DNA from: Pseudomonadota bacterium
GTDB taxonomy: Bacteria > Pseudomonadota > Alphaproteobacteria > Rhodospirillales > Magnetospirillaceae
NCBI GenBank assembly: GCA_023426365.1
Contig: JAFAAW010000149.1
Location: forward strand, 1-26,456
DNA: 26,456 nt
Reading direction: 5' to 3'
The number at the start of each line of letters is the position of its first letter. The first letter of the stretch is position 1. The notes beneath the pieces are model-generated. The model was not told where the DNA came from and did no database searches. It worked only from the letters and a program-made list of their open reading frames with translations. Shown here piece by piece: positions 7,703 to 14,491 of the stretch. Both the position numbers and the translations under genes were made by a program.

Positions 7703-8659
7703 ATGGGGAAGTCCCCCGCCCGTCTGCTGTGCGCGCTTGCCTTTTGCGCCGCCGCCCTGCCCGCCCGCGCCGAGGCGCCCAAGGTGGTGGCATCCATCCA
7801 GCCCATCCATTCGCTGGTGGCCTCGGTCATGCAGGGCGTGGCCGAGCCGGGGCTGGTGGTCAGCGGCGCCCAGTCGGAACACACCTATGCGCTCAAGCCG
7901 TCGGATGCCCGCCTGCTACAGGCGGCCCAGGTGGTGGTGATGGTGGACGAGGGCTACGAGACCTTTTTGGCCAAGCCCTTGAAGGGACGCAAGGCGTCGC
8001 TGGACGTGATCGCCATGGCCGATTTGCCGGGCGCCACCACCCTGCCGCCCCGCGCGGGCGGCGCGTGGGAGGACGATCACGGCGGCCACGATCATGACAA
8101 GGGCCACGGCAAGGGCCATGCCCACGGCCATGATCACGGCGCCATCGACGGCCATGTGTGGCTGGACCCCGGCAATGCCCGCCTGCTGGTCACCGCCGTG
8201 GCGGAACGGCTGAGCGAACTGGACGCCGCCAATGCCGAACGCTACCGGGCCAACGCGCACGCCACGGTGGCGCGGCTGGAGGCCCTGGACAACCAGTTGC
8301 GCCGGCAACTGGCCCCGGTGGCCGGCAAGCCCTTCGTGGTGTTCCACGACGCCTACCAATATGTGGAACGGCGCTACGGCCTGGCCGCCGCCGGATCGAT
8401 CACCGTCGATCCCGATCGGCCGCCCTCGGCCAAGCGGCTGGCGATCTTGCGCGACCGGCTGAAGGCGGCGGGCGCGGCCTGCGTGTTCCGCGAACCGCAA
8501 TTCCCCGCCCCCGTCGTGAAAACCCTGGCCGAGGCGGCCGGCGCGCGCGAAGGCGTGCTCGACCCCCAGGGCGCCGACATTCCGCCCGGGCCGGACCAGT
8601 ATTTCACCCTGATGACCCGGCTGGGCGACGGCTTGGCATCGTGCCTGGACCGGAAATGA
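7703..8659 (+). CDS. znuA: periplasmic zinc-binding protein of ZnuABC
   Basis: Cluster A-I solute-binding protein that captures periplasmic zinc for ZnuBC; 318 residues. The signal peptide is about residues 1-23, ending ALPARA. Predicted zinc ligands are His60 (EHTYALKP), His151 (DGHVWLDP) and His215 (FHDAYQY). A histidine/aspartate-rich flexible loop (about 122-148) precedes His151, as in other ZnuA proteins. Cys260 and Cys314 match the usual disulfide. The ATG at 7703 is preferred because CGGAG lies 7 nt upstream; an in-frame ATG at 7685 would lengthen the signal peptide by six residues. Controlled by the Zur operator just upstream. Confidence 0.95.
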   Translation: MGKSPARLLCALAFCAAALPARAEAPKVVASIQPIHSLVASVMQGVAEPGLVVSGAQSEHTYALKPSDARLLQAAQVVVMVDEGYETFLAKPLKGRKASLDVIAMADLPGATTLPPRAGGAWEDDHGGHDHDKGHGKGHAHGHDHGAIDGHVWLDPGNARLLVTAVAERLSELDAANAERYRANAHATVARLEALDNQLRRQLAPVAGKPFVVFHDAYQYVERRYGLAAAGSITVDPDRPPSAKRLAILRDRLKAAGAACVFREPQFPAPVVKTLAEAAGAREGVLDPQGADIPPGPDQYFTLMTRLGDGLASCLDRK

Positions 8660-8696
8660 TCTATAGAAGAGCACCCGATTCTCAGGAGCTTTGGTC

Positions 8697-9089
8697 ATGA
8701 CCGATGCCGCAGCGGCGCTGGCCGCCATCACCTTCAACGCCGACGGGCTGGTGCCCGCCATCGCCCAGCAATTCGACACCGGCGAGGTGCTGATGATGGC
8801 CTGGATGAACCGCGAGGCGGTGGCCGAGACGCTGGCGACGGGCCGGGTGTGCTATTATTCGCGTTCCCGCAAGGGGCTGTGGCGCAAGGGCGAAACCTCG
8901 GGCCAGCAGCAGCGCCTCAAGGAATTCCTGATCGACTGCGACGGCGACACCATCTTGTTGAAGGTGGACCAGGACGGCGTAGCCTGCCACACCGGCCGGC
9001 GCACCTGTTTCTACACCGCCGCCCGCACCGAGGGGCTGGTCGAGGTGGAGAAGGTCCGCATCGCGCCCGAGGAGCTGTACAAGAAATGA
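8697..9089 (+). CDS. hisI: phosphoribosyl-AMP cyclohydrolase
   Basis: Third step of histidine synthesis: opens the adenine ring of phosphoribosyl-AMP in the cytosol. The 130-residue protein carries the family motifs LMMAWMN, YYSRSRKGLWRKGETSG, DCDGD and ACHTGRRTCF. Cys81, Cys97 and Cys104 have the spacing of the zinc ligands of the HisI dimer, and the aspartates of DCDGD fit the Mg site. It lacks the HisE domain, as usual in alphaproteobacteria. The ATG at 8697 has AGGAG 8 nt upstream; a TTG at 8691 is too close to that site. It starts 37 nt after znuA with no terminator between, and its stop overlaps the next start (ATGA). It could be the only HisI or a zinc-starvation paralogue. Confidence 0.93.
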   Translation: MTDAAAALAAITFNADGLVPAIAQQFDTGEVLMMAWMNREAVAETLATGRVCYYSRSRKGLWRKGETSGQQQRLKEFLIDCDGDTILLKVDQDGVACHTGRRTCFYTAARTEGLVEVEKVRIAPEELYKK

Positions 9090-10159
9090 GCGACACCCTT
9101 CCCGTCACCGTGCTGACCGGCTTTCTCGGCAGCGGCAAGACCACGCTTCTGAACCACCTGCTGGCGCAGCCGGAGCTGGGCGAGACGGCGGTGCTGATCA
9201 ACGAATTCGGCGCCGTCGGCCTGGACCACCTGCTGGTGAGCCACGTGGCCGAGGACATCGTCATGCTGCAATCGGGCTGCCTGTGCTGCACGGTGCGCGG
9301 CGACATGGTGAATGCCATGCGCGACCTGTTCCTCAAGCGGGTCAAGGGCGAGGTTCCCGAATTCAACCGCGTGGTCATCGAGACCACCGGACTGGCGGAC
9401 CCCGCCCCCATCATCCACACGCTGATGACCGACCCGCTGCTGTCCAGCCGCTATCGCCTGGACGGCATCGTCACCACCATCGACGCGGTGAACGGCGCGG
9501 CCACGCTGGACAATCACAAGGAAGCCATCAAGCAGGCGGCGGTGGCCGACCGCCTGGTGCTGACCAAGACCGACATCGCCGACTACACCCAGGTCGAGGT
9601 GCTGCACGCCCGCCTCCAGGCCCTCAACCCCGGCGCCCGCGTGCTGCGCGCGGTGTCCGGCAAGCTGGACCCGAGCGAGATCCTGGACGCCGGCCTGTTC
9701 AATGACAGCACCAAGATTCCCGACGTGCGCGCTTGGCTGAACGCCGAAGCCTATGCCGACCTGCGGCGCGAACGCGATCGCAAGATGGGCATCGAGGTGG
9801 ACGACCACAGCCACCACCATCACGACGTCAACCGCCACGATGCCCGTGTCCACGCCTTCGTGTTCACCCGTGACGAGCCGGTAAGCTGGCCCGGCCTGGC
9901 TTTCGCGCTCGAGCTGCTGATCAGCCAGCGCGGCGAAAATCTGCTGCGGATCAAGGGCATCGTCAATGCCAAGGAAAGCGACAAGCCGCTGGCCATCCAC
10001 GGCGTGCAGCACGTGTTCCACCCGCCGGCGGCGCTGCCGCAATGGCCCGACGCCGACCACCGCACCCGCATCGTTTTCATCACCCGCGACCTGGACCGCG
10101 CGGTGATCGCCGAAATGCTGGACGGCGTGCTGGGGCTGGCCGATGAGAAAGGCGTCTAG
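9086..10159 (+). CDS. COG0523 (CobW/P47K) GTPase, probable zinc metallochaperone
   Basis: A G3E-family GTPase of 357 residues. Walker A is GFLGSGKT (12-19). The metal-binding CxCC motif is GCLCC (Cys65, Cys67, Cys68). The guanine-specificity motif is the variant TKTD. A histidine-rich linker (DDHSHHHHD followed by more His) joins the GTPase domain to a C-terminal CobW_C domain (about 250-345). Members linked to Zur sites are thought to deliver zinc to client enzymes when zinc is scarce. Its overlap with hisI and position in the znuA operon support a zinc role rather than a cobalamin role, and no cobalamin genes are nearby. Confidence 0.9.
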   Translation: MSDTLPVTVLTGFLGSGKTTLLNHLLAQPELGETAVLINEFGAVGLDHLLVSHVAEDIVMLQSGCLCCTVRGDMVNAMRDLFLKRVKGEVPEFNRVVIETTGLADPAPIIHTLMTDPLLSSRYRLDGIVTTIDAVNGAATLDNHKEAIKQAAVADRLVLTKTDIADYTQVEVLHARLQALNPGARVLRAVSGKLDPSEILDAGLFNDSTKIPDVRAWLNAEAYADLRRERDRKMGIEVDDHSHHHHDVNRHDARVHAFVFTRDEPVSWPGLAFALELLISQRGENLLRIKGIVNAKESDKPLAIHGVQHVFHPPAALPQWPDADHRTRIVFITRDLDRAVIAEMLDGVLGLADEKGV

Positions 10160-10194
10160 CGCCCAAGTTTTTGCGAACCTGTATTAGAATGAAT

Positions 10195-10223
10195 TTGACA
10201 TTTCCGCACGCGGGCGGTAGGGT
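10195..10223 (+). promoter_or_regulatory. predicted promoter of a small RNA
   Basis: A perfect -35 hexamer TTGACA (10195-10200), a 17-nt spacer and a weaker -10 TAGGGT (10218-10223). It lies 36 nt after the COG0523 stop and points at a hairpin-rich stretch with a terminator and no ORF, so an independent transcript starting near 10230 is expected. Confidence 0.5.
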
Positions 10224-10229
10224 ATGCAT

Positions 10230-10321
10230 CAGATGTTGGTCTTCCCCGAAGACCAGCCTCCCTCTCTAAGACAAACCTTCCGACCGCTCGCCCTTCCCCC
10301 CTTGGCGAGCGGTCTTTTTTT
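10230..10321 (+). ncRNA. candidate trans-acting small RNA, about 92 nt
   Basis: Bounded by a consensus-like promoter and a strong terminator, with no ORF inside. Hairpin 1 (10237-10255) is a perfect 8-bp stem TGGTCTTC/GAAGACCA with a CCC loop. A 26-nt pyrimidine-rich linker containing CCTCCCTCTCT follows. Hairpin 2 is the terminator, whose loop again contains CTTCCCC. C-rich loops and CCUCC stretches can pair with Shine-Dalgarno sequences and are typical of several alphaproteobacterial sRNA families. The family was not identified. The alternative is a processed 3' end of the znuA-hisI-COG0523 mRNA. Confidence 0.55.
10282..10321 (+). terminator. Rho-independent terminator
   Basis: GACCGCTCGCC (10282-10292) and GGCGAGCGGTC (10304-10314) form a perfect 11-bp stem with an 11-nt C/T loop, followed directly by seven T residues. 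It ends the candidate small RNA and would also stop read-through from the COG0523 gene. Confidence 0.93.
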
Positions 10322-10338
10322 CTTCTTCGCGTCTTAGA

Positions 10339-10365
10339 CCGTGATGTCCGAAATGTGCATCACGG
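10339..10365. repeat. inverted repeat CCGTGATG/CATCACGG
   Basis: A perfect 8-bp inverted repeat with an 11-nt loop, 17 nt beyond the terminator T-tract. There is no T-run of its own and no gene overlaps it. It could be an operator or a hairpin that begins the repeat-rich region to its right. The function is unknown. Confidence 0.4.
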
Positions 10366-10385
10366 CCTACCGCTTGTAATTTTTG

Positions 10386-10420
10386 CCCTCGCCGGGCGCC
10401 GCCTCCGGCGGCTTGGCCGC
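10386..10420 (+). repeat. dispersed palindromic intergenic repeat, copy B
   Basis: Matches the minus strand of 4073-4107 at 33 of 35 bases. Its internal palindrome is GCCGCC-TCC-GGCGGC (about 10398-10412). It lies in the intergenic region between the candidate small RNA and the small ORF at 10798. Both copies lie outside genes, as expected of a REP-like family. Confidence 0.75.
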
Positions 10421-10438
10421 GCCCTCAATGGGCGCCAG

Positions 10439-10470
10439 AGCAACGCGCCTCATAGTCAAGGCGCGTTGCT
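10439..10470. repeat. perfect 11-bp inverted repeat
   Basis: AGCAACGCGCC (10439-10449) and GGCGCGTTGCT (10460-10470) flank a 10-nt loop. It lies 18 nt after repeat copy B. No T-tract follows, so it is more likely part of a composite repeat element than a terminator. Copy A lacks this arm. Confidence 0.6.
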
Positions 10471-10490
10471 ATAGAGGGGAACTGCTCGTC

Positions 10491-10594
10491 ATGGCCGGGC
10501 CTGACCCGACCATCCACGCTTGTCCGCAGGCAGCTCATCGAACAGGAGGGGGGACAAGCGGCGCCGCGCCGATGCCCGGATCAAGTCCGGGCAT
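10491..10594. repeat. paired REP-like hairpins in inverted arrangement
   Basis: The left hairpin is ATGGCCGGG/CCCGACCAT (10491-10513, one mismatch) and the right is ATGCCCGGA/TCCGGGCAT (10572-10594, perfect). The outer edges mirror each other (CGTCATG at left, CATGACG at right), giving a BIME-like unit of about 110 bp. Similar CCCGGATCAAGTCCGGG hairpins are recalled as widespread between genes in many alphaproteobacteria; copy number in this genome cannot be seen here. The rest of 10322-10797 holds no supportable gene, and its last 100 bases are relatively A+T-rich. Confidence 0.7.
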
Positions 10595-10797
10595 GACGGA
10601 TCAGTTGGCGGGCAACCGTCCCCACAATTCCGCGATGAACCCTTTTTCATTTGGCGCCTGCCCGCACGGCGCCCACGCCCGACCATGCAATCGACACCTT
10701 ATGCGCGAAAACAATAAATCACCATATTCCCTGGGCTGTAGCAATTCCCCTGGCGGTTTAGTATCATCACAGAAAGAAAGATTTAGGGTGGATCGTC

Positions 10798-10998
10798 ATG
10801 GCGACGGCCGAGCCTCGCTGTCTTCGTGCCGGGATGGAAGAAGCGGATCGTAGCGGCGATGCGGCCGACATGCGCACGCGGCTTACCGACATGCTGCGCT
10901 GTTCCAGCCGGCTGACCTGCGACCACGCGGTGCCCTGTTCCGACGACGCCATGCGCAGCTTGCGCCGCGTCCTTGGCGGCAAGAACAGCGATCGCTGA
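10798..10998 (+). CDS. small hypothetical protein
   Basis: A 66-codon ORF starting at an ATG with GGTGGA upstream, immediately after an A+T-rich, promoter-like stretch (10700-10790). Codon third positions are mostly G or C, as in neighbouring genes. The product is hydrophilic, with many Arg and Asp residues and three cysteines in the middle (around LRCSSRLTCD and VPCSDD), and has no signal peptide or membrane segment. No family is recognised. It is followed 95 nt later by ugpB. It could be a real small regulator-like protein or a chance ORF. Confidence 0.45.
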   Translation: MATAEPRCLRAGMEEADRSGDAADMRTRLTDMLRCSSRLTCDHAVPCSDDAMRSLRRVLGGKNSDR

Positions 10999-11093
10999 CA
11001 CGGCAATTGCGAAAGCACGGTTGAACGGGCCGCCCCGCCGTCATATGGATGAAAGCGGGATCGGGAACCGACGTTCAAAAGGAAGCGGGGGAA

Positions 11094-12407
11094 ATGTCGT
11101 TGCGATCTGTGTTCGCCGGCCTGGCGCTGCTGGCCGCCGCGATGATCGGCCATCCGGCGCGCGCCGCCACCGAACTGACGCTGTGGCATGCCATGCCGGG
11201 CAAGCTGGGCGTCTGGATCAACGATCTGGCCGCCGGCTTCAACGCCAGCCAGTCCGACTACACGGTGGTGCCCGTCTACAAGGGCAGCTATCCCGAAACC
11301 ATGGCCGCCGCCCTGGCCGCCGCCAAGGACGGCCGCCCGCCCCACATGGCCCAGGTGTTCGAGGTGGGCACCGCCACCATGATGGCGGCACGCGGCGTCA
11401 TCAAGCCGGTGCACGAGGTCATGGGCCTGTTGGGCCAGCCTTTCGACGACCGCGCCTATATCCCGGCGGTGACGCTTTACTATTCCAGCGTGGATGGCAA
11501 GCTGCTGTCCATGCCGCTCAACAGTTCGACGCCGGTGCTGTTCTACGACAAGGCGGCGTTCGCCAAGGCCGGGCTGAACCCCGACATGCCGCCGCGAACC
11601 TGGCCCGAGGTGGAGACCACGGCGCTGGCGCTCCTGCAAAGCGGCGCCCAATGCGGGTTCACCACCCAATGGCAGTCCTGGATCCAGCTCGAGAACCTGT
11701 CCGCCTGGCACGACGTGCCCTTCGCCACCAAGCAAAACGGCATCGGCGGCTATGACATCGAACTGAAGTTCAACACCCCCTTTCACGTCCACCATATCGC
11801 CCAACTGGCCAAGTGGACGCGCAACCGCGTGTTCGTGCCCCACGGCCGCCGCGACGAGGCGCTGGAGAAGTTCACCAGCGGCGAATGCCCCATGCTGTTC
11901 GCCAGCTCCGCCACCTTCGCCGAGCTGAAGGGCGGCGGCGCCAGCCCGTTCGGCATCGGCATGCTGCCCACCTGGCCGGGCATCCAGTGGGCGCCGCGCA
12001 ATTCCATCATCGGCGGCGCCACCCTGTGGGTGATGAACGGCCACCAGACCGGCGATTACCGGGGCGTGGCCCGCTTCTTCGAGTACATCTCGCAGCCCGA
12101 TATCCAGGCGGCAGCGCACCAGCGCACCGGCTATCTGCCAATCACGCGCGAGGCCTATTCCCTGGCGCGGCGCCAGGGCTTCTATGCCGCCAACCCGGAA
12201 ACCGAGATCGCCATCAAGCAGGTCACGCTGCACCGCCCGACCGAGCATTCCAAGGGCGTGCGTCTGGGCAATTTCGTGCAGATCCGCGACGTGATCGACG
12301 AGGAACTGGACGCCGTCTGGGCCGGCCGCAAGGATGCGCAGGCGGCGCTGGATGCCGCCGTGAAGCGCGGCAACCAGCTCTTGCGCCAGTTCAACCGCGA
12401 ACGCTGA
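11094..12407 (+). CDS. ugpB: sn-glycerol-3-phosphate-type ABC transporter substrate-binding protein
   Basis: Periplasmic extracellular solute-binding protein family 1, closely resembling UgpB, which binds sn-glycerol-3-phosphate or glycerophosphodiesters. It has 437 residues against 438 in E. coli. The signal peptide ends around HPARA (about residues 1-23), followed by TELTLWHAMPGKLG at the mature N terminus. UgpB-like segments include VPVYKGSYPET, AQVFEVGTATMMAARGVIKPV, MPLNSSTPVLFYDKAAF and a C-terminal KGVRLGNFVQIRDVIDEEL. ATG 11094 is chosen for its signal peptide and the G-rich site just upstream; longer in-frame starts give a poor N terminus. No ugpA, ugpE or ugpC accompanies it here. 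Confidence 0.9.
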   Translation: MSLRSVFAGLALLAAAMIGHPARAATELTLWHAMPGKLGVWINDLAAGFNASQSDYTVVPVYKGSYPETMAAALAAAKDGRPPHMAQVFEVGTATMMAARGVIKPVHEVMGLLGQPFDDRAYIPAVTLYYSSVDGKLLSMPLNSSTPVLFYDKAAFAKAGLNPDMPPRTWPEVETTALALLQSGAQCGFTTQWQSWIQLENLSAWHDVPFATKQNGIGGYDIELKFNTPFHVHHIAQLAKWTRNRVFVPHGRRDEALEKFTSGECPMLFASSATFAELKGGGASPFGIGMLPTWPGIQWAPRNSIIGGATLWVMNGHQTGDYRGVARFFEYISQPDIQAAAHQRTGYLPITREAYSLARRQGFYAANPETEIAIKQVTLHRPTEHSKGVRLGNFVQIRDVIDEELDAVWAGRKDAQAALDAAVKRGNQLLRQFNRER

Positions 12408-13175
12408 TCATTCCGCCAGGAAGGCCGCCACCGCGTCGATGAACTCGGCCGGCTTGTCCGCGTGCACCCAATGGTTCGCCCCTTCCACCGCCTGGAAGCG
12501 GGCGTGGGGGAAGTGGGCCAGGATCAGGTCCTCGTGCGCGGGCAGCACGTAATCGGAAAGCGCGCCATGCAGGAACAGCGTCGGCCGGTCATAGCGGGCG
12601 TCGTCGCCGAAGCGGGGAAAGGCCAGGATGTCGTCCATGGCCGCCCCCAGCGTCGCCAGATTGGCCCGCCAGCGATAGCCGCCCGCCCCGCCTTCCAGGT
12701 TCTGCATCAGAAAGGCGCGCACGCGCGGATCGGGGATGGTGCCGGCCATGGCCGCCTCGATGTCGGCGCGGCGCTGGGCGCTGGCCAGGGGCGCGGCCCG
12801 CATGGCCTTGATGTAAGGGGCGAAGGTGTGGGTATAGGACACCGGCGCGATGTCCACCACCACCAGGCGCTCCACCAGTTCCGGCCGAGTCAGGGCCAGC
12901 GTCATCGCCGCCTTGCCGCCCATGGAATGGCCGACCACCGCCGCGCGCCCGCCGGCATGCTCCTCGATGAAGCGGCCCACCTCGCGCGCCATGAAGGGAT
13001 AGTCCATCGCCTCGCTCCACGGGCTGGCGCCGTGGTTGGGCAGGTCCAGCGCCATGACGCGGTGGCTTTCGCCCAGGCGGGTGGCGATGCCGCCCCAGTT
13101 GCGCGACGATCCCAAAAGGCCGTGCAGGATGACCAGGGGCTGTCCGGCCCCCGCTTCGATGACGTTCAGTCGCAT
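12408..13175 (-). CDS. alpha/beta-fold hydrolase (YbfF-like esterase)
   Basis: A 255-residue alpha/beta hydrolase. The oxyanion-hole motif is LHGLLGSSRNW, the nucleophile elbow GHSMGG has Ser84, the probable acid is Asp208 (GALSDYV), and the catalytic His is His235 (GANHWVH). The overall pattern, including DLPNHGASPWS, resembles the YbfF/ABHD11 esterase group, which hydrolyses short acyl esters or acyl-CoA in vitro. The natural substrate cannot be told. No signal peptide, so cytosolic. Its stop codon directly abuts that of ugpB on the other strand. It lies 26 nt downstream of the metal-sensor-like gene. Confidence 0.9.
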   Translation of the reverse strand: MRLNVIEAGAGQPLVILHGLLGSSRNWGGIATRLGESHRVMALDLPNHGASPWSEAMDYPFMAREVGRFIEEHAGGRAAVVGHSMGGKAAMTLALTRPELVERLVVVDIAPVSYTHTFAPYIKAMRAAPLASAQRRADIEAAMAGTIPDPRVRAFLMQNLEGGAGGYRWRANLATLGAAMDDILAFPRFGDDARYDRPTLFLHGALSDYVLPAHEDLILAHFPHARFQAVEGANHWVHADKPAEFIDAVAAFLAE

Positions 13176-13177
13176 GA

Positions 13178-13200
13178 CGGTTCCGCGGATGGTGGAACCG
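13178..13200 (-). repeat. intercistronic hairpin
   Basis: CGGTTCC and GGAACCG form a perfect 7-bp stem around 9 nt, filling the 26-nt gap between the metal-sensor-like stop and the hydrolase start. Without a T-tract it is unlikely to stop transcription fully. It may stabilise or partly separate the two messages, and it sits where the hydrolase ribosome-binding site would be. Confidence 0.45.
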
Positions 13201-13201
13201 C

Positions 13202-13645
13202 TTATCTATCGCCCGCCGACGCCGGTTTCAAGCCGGCGAGCGCGCGTCGCCCCTCGGGACTCATGGCCATCACCGCATCCAGCGTGGCCTCGCGCAGGGC
13301 GATGGTCAGCGCCGCGTGCCCCTGGCCGTTGGCGTCGAACACCGCAGCCAGCGCCTGGGGATCGAACGGCTCCGCCGCCAGCGCCCCGCGCAGCCGGTCG
13401 GGAAAGCCGGCGGTCTGGGCAAGCCCCCGCATCACCTCGGCCCGGTGGCGGGCATAGGCCGAGCGCAGCAAGGTGGCATCCGCCGGCGGCAATTGCGCGG
13501 CCATGCGTTCGGCCGCCTGATCGGGGTCGTGGGCCGGCACCTCGTGTTGCCGGATCAGCCAGCGGCCCGCCAGCGCCGACCCCAGGAACACGTTGACCAT
13601 GACCGAAGCGGCGAACCCCGCCAGCACCAGGCGATTGACGCTCAA
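13202..13645 (-). CDS. membrane-anchored periplasmic heavy-metal-sensor-like protein
   Basis: About 147 residues. One N-terminal hydrophobic segment (about residues 3-25, ending SALAGRWLI) is followed by a helical, Ala/Arg-rich periplasmic part. That part resembles the Metal_resist/CnrR-ZraP family (PF13801), with a PPADATLLRSAYARHRAEV-like helix and a repeated pattern of Arg and Glu. The TTG at 13645 is preferred: GGGGAG lies 8 nt upstream and it starts right at the membrane anchor. An ATG at 13717 is in frame but gives an unlikely extra 24 residues. In known systems such proteins sense or buffer Ni, Co or Zn with a sigma factor, but none is adjacent here. Family assignment is moderate. Confidence 0.65.
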   Translation of the reverse strand: MSVNRLVLAGFAASVMVNVFLGSALAGRWLIRQHEVPAHDPDQAAERMAAQLPPADATLLRSAYARHRAEVMRGLAQTAGFPDRLRGALAAEPFDPQALAAVFDANGQGHAALTIALREATLDAVMAMSPEGRRALAGLKPASAGDR

Positions 13646-13683
13646 GATACGGACTCCCCAGTCTTCCGCGCAAAATAGCGCAA

Positions 13684-13714
13684 GCCGCCAGGGGCCGTCA
13701 TGCCCCCCGGCGGC
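13684..13714 (-). terminator. terminator-like hairpin after aapP
   Basis: Outer arms GCCGCC/GGCGGC and inner arms GGGG/CCCC form a strong stem just 19 nt past the aapP stop. On the minus strand it is followed by TTGCGCTATTTT, a weak, interrupted T-tract. It probably ends the aap operon, but it could leak into the next gene on the same strand. Confidence 0.6.
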
Positions 13715-13733
13715 CAATCTGAACCGGATATGG

Positions 13734-14477
13734 TTAATGCCCGATGATCTGCCCCAGGAACTGGCGGGTGCGTTCGTTGCGCGGGTTGGCGAAGAAGTCG
13801 GCCGGCGGGGCGGTTTCCACCACGCGGCCGTCGGCCATGAACACCATGGTGTCGGCCACCGCGCGGGCGAATCCCATCTCGTGGGTGACGCAGATCATGG
13901 TCATGCCGTCATTGGCCAGCCCGATCATCACGTCCAGCACCTCCTTGACCATTTCCGGGTCCAGCGCCGAGGTGGGTTCGTCGAACAGCATGATGCTGGG
14001 CCGCATGCACAGCGCGCGCGCGATGGCGACGCGCTGCTGCTGGCCGCCCGACAACTGGCCGGGATATTTGTGCGCCTGTTCGGGAATGCGCACACGCTCC
14101 AGGTAATGCATGGCCAGCGCCTCGGCCTCGGCCTTGGGCGTGTGCTTCACCCACAGGGGCGCCAGGGTCAGGTTTTCCAGCACGGTCAGGTGGGGGAACA
14201 GGTTGAAGCTCTGGAACACCATGCCGACGTCCTTGCGGACCGCCTCGATCGCCTTGAGGTCGTCGGCCAACTCGATGCCGCCCACGACGATGCGGCCGCC
14301 CTGGTGTTCCTCGAGCCGGTTGATGCAGCGGATCATGGTGGACTTGCCCGACCCCGACGGGCCGCACACCACCACCCTCTCCCCCTTGCGCACCGCCAGC
14401 GACACGTCCTTCAGCACATGAAAGCTGCCGTACCATTTCTGAACATTGATCAGCTCGACCACGGGCGCGTCGGTCAT
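13734..14477 (-). CDS. aapP: general L-amino acid ABC transporter ATP-binding protein
   Basis: ATPase of the polar amino-acid transporter family; 247 residues. Walker A is CGPSGSGKST, the Q-loop region is VFQSFNLFPHLT, the signature is LSGGQQQRVAIARAL, Walker B is IMLFDEPTSALDPE, and the H-loop is CVTHEMGFA. The ATG at 14477 follows a G-rich ribosome-binding site (GGGGGGCAGG) and lies 14 nt after the aapM stop. Longer in-frame starts upstream run antisense-like through aapM and are not credible. Last gene of aapJQMP. Confidence 0.95.
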   Translation of the reverse strand: MTDAPVVELINVQKWYGSFHVLKDVSLAVRKGERVVVCGPSGSGKSTMIRCINRLEEHQGGRIVVGGIELADDLKAIEAVRKDVGMVFQSFNLFPHLTVLENLTLAPLWVKHTPKAEAEALAMHYLERVRIPEQAHKYPGQLSGGQQQRVAIARALCMRPSIMLFDEPTSALDPEMVKEVLDVMIGLANDGMTMICVTHEMGFARAVADTMVFMADGRVVETAPPADFFANPRNERTRQFLGQIIGH

Positions 14478-14491
14478 CCTGCCCCCCTTCC

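Noticed and set aside
9086..10159. Cobalamin synthesis CobW
   Set aside because: No cobalamin genes nearby; the zinc operon context, CxCC motif and His-rich linker fit the zinc-related subgroup better.
10386..10594. CRISPR array
   Set aside because: The repeats are different palindromes with irregular spacing, not one direct repeat with uniform spacers, and no cas genes are present.
10383..10853. A 156-codon frame starting PSPGAASGGLAA
   Set aside because: The first part is the dispersed repeat and the rest runs through two REP-like hairpins. The same peptide appears opposite 4073-4107 only because the DNA repeats.
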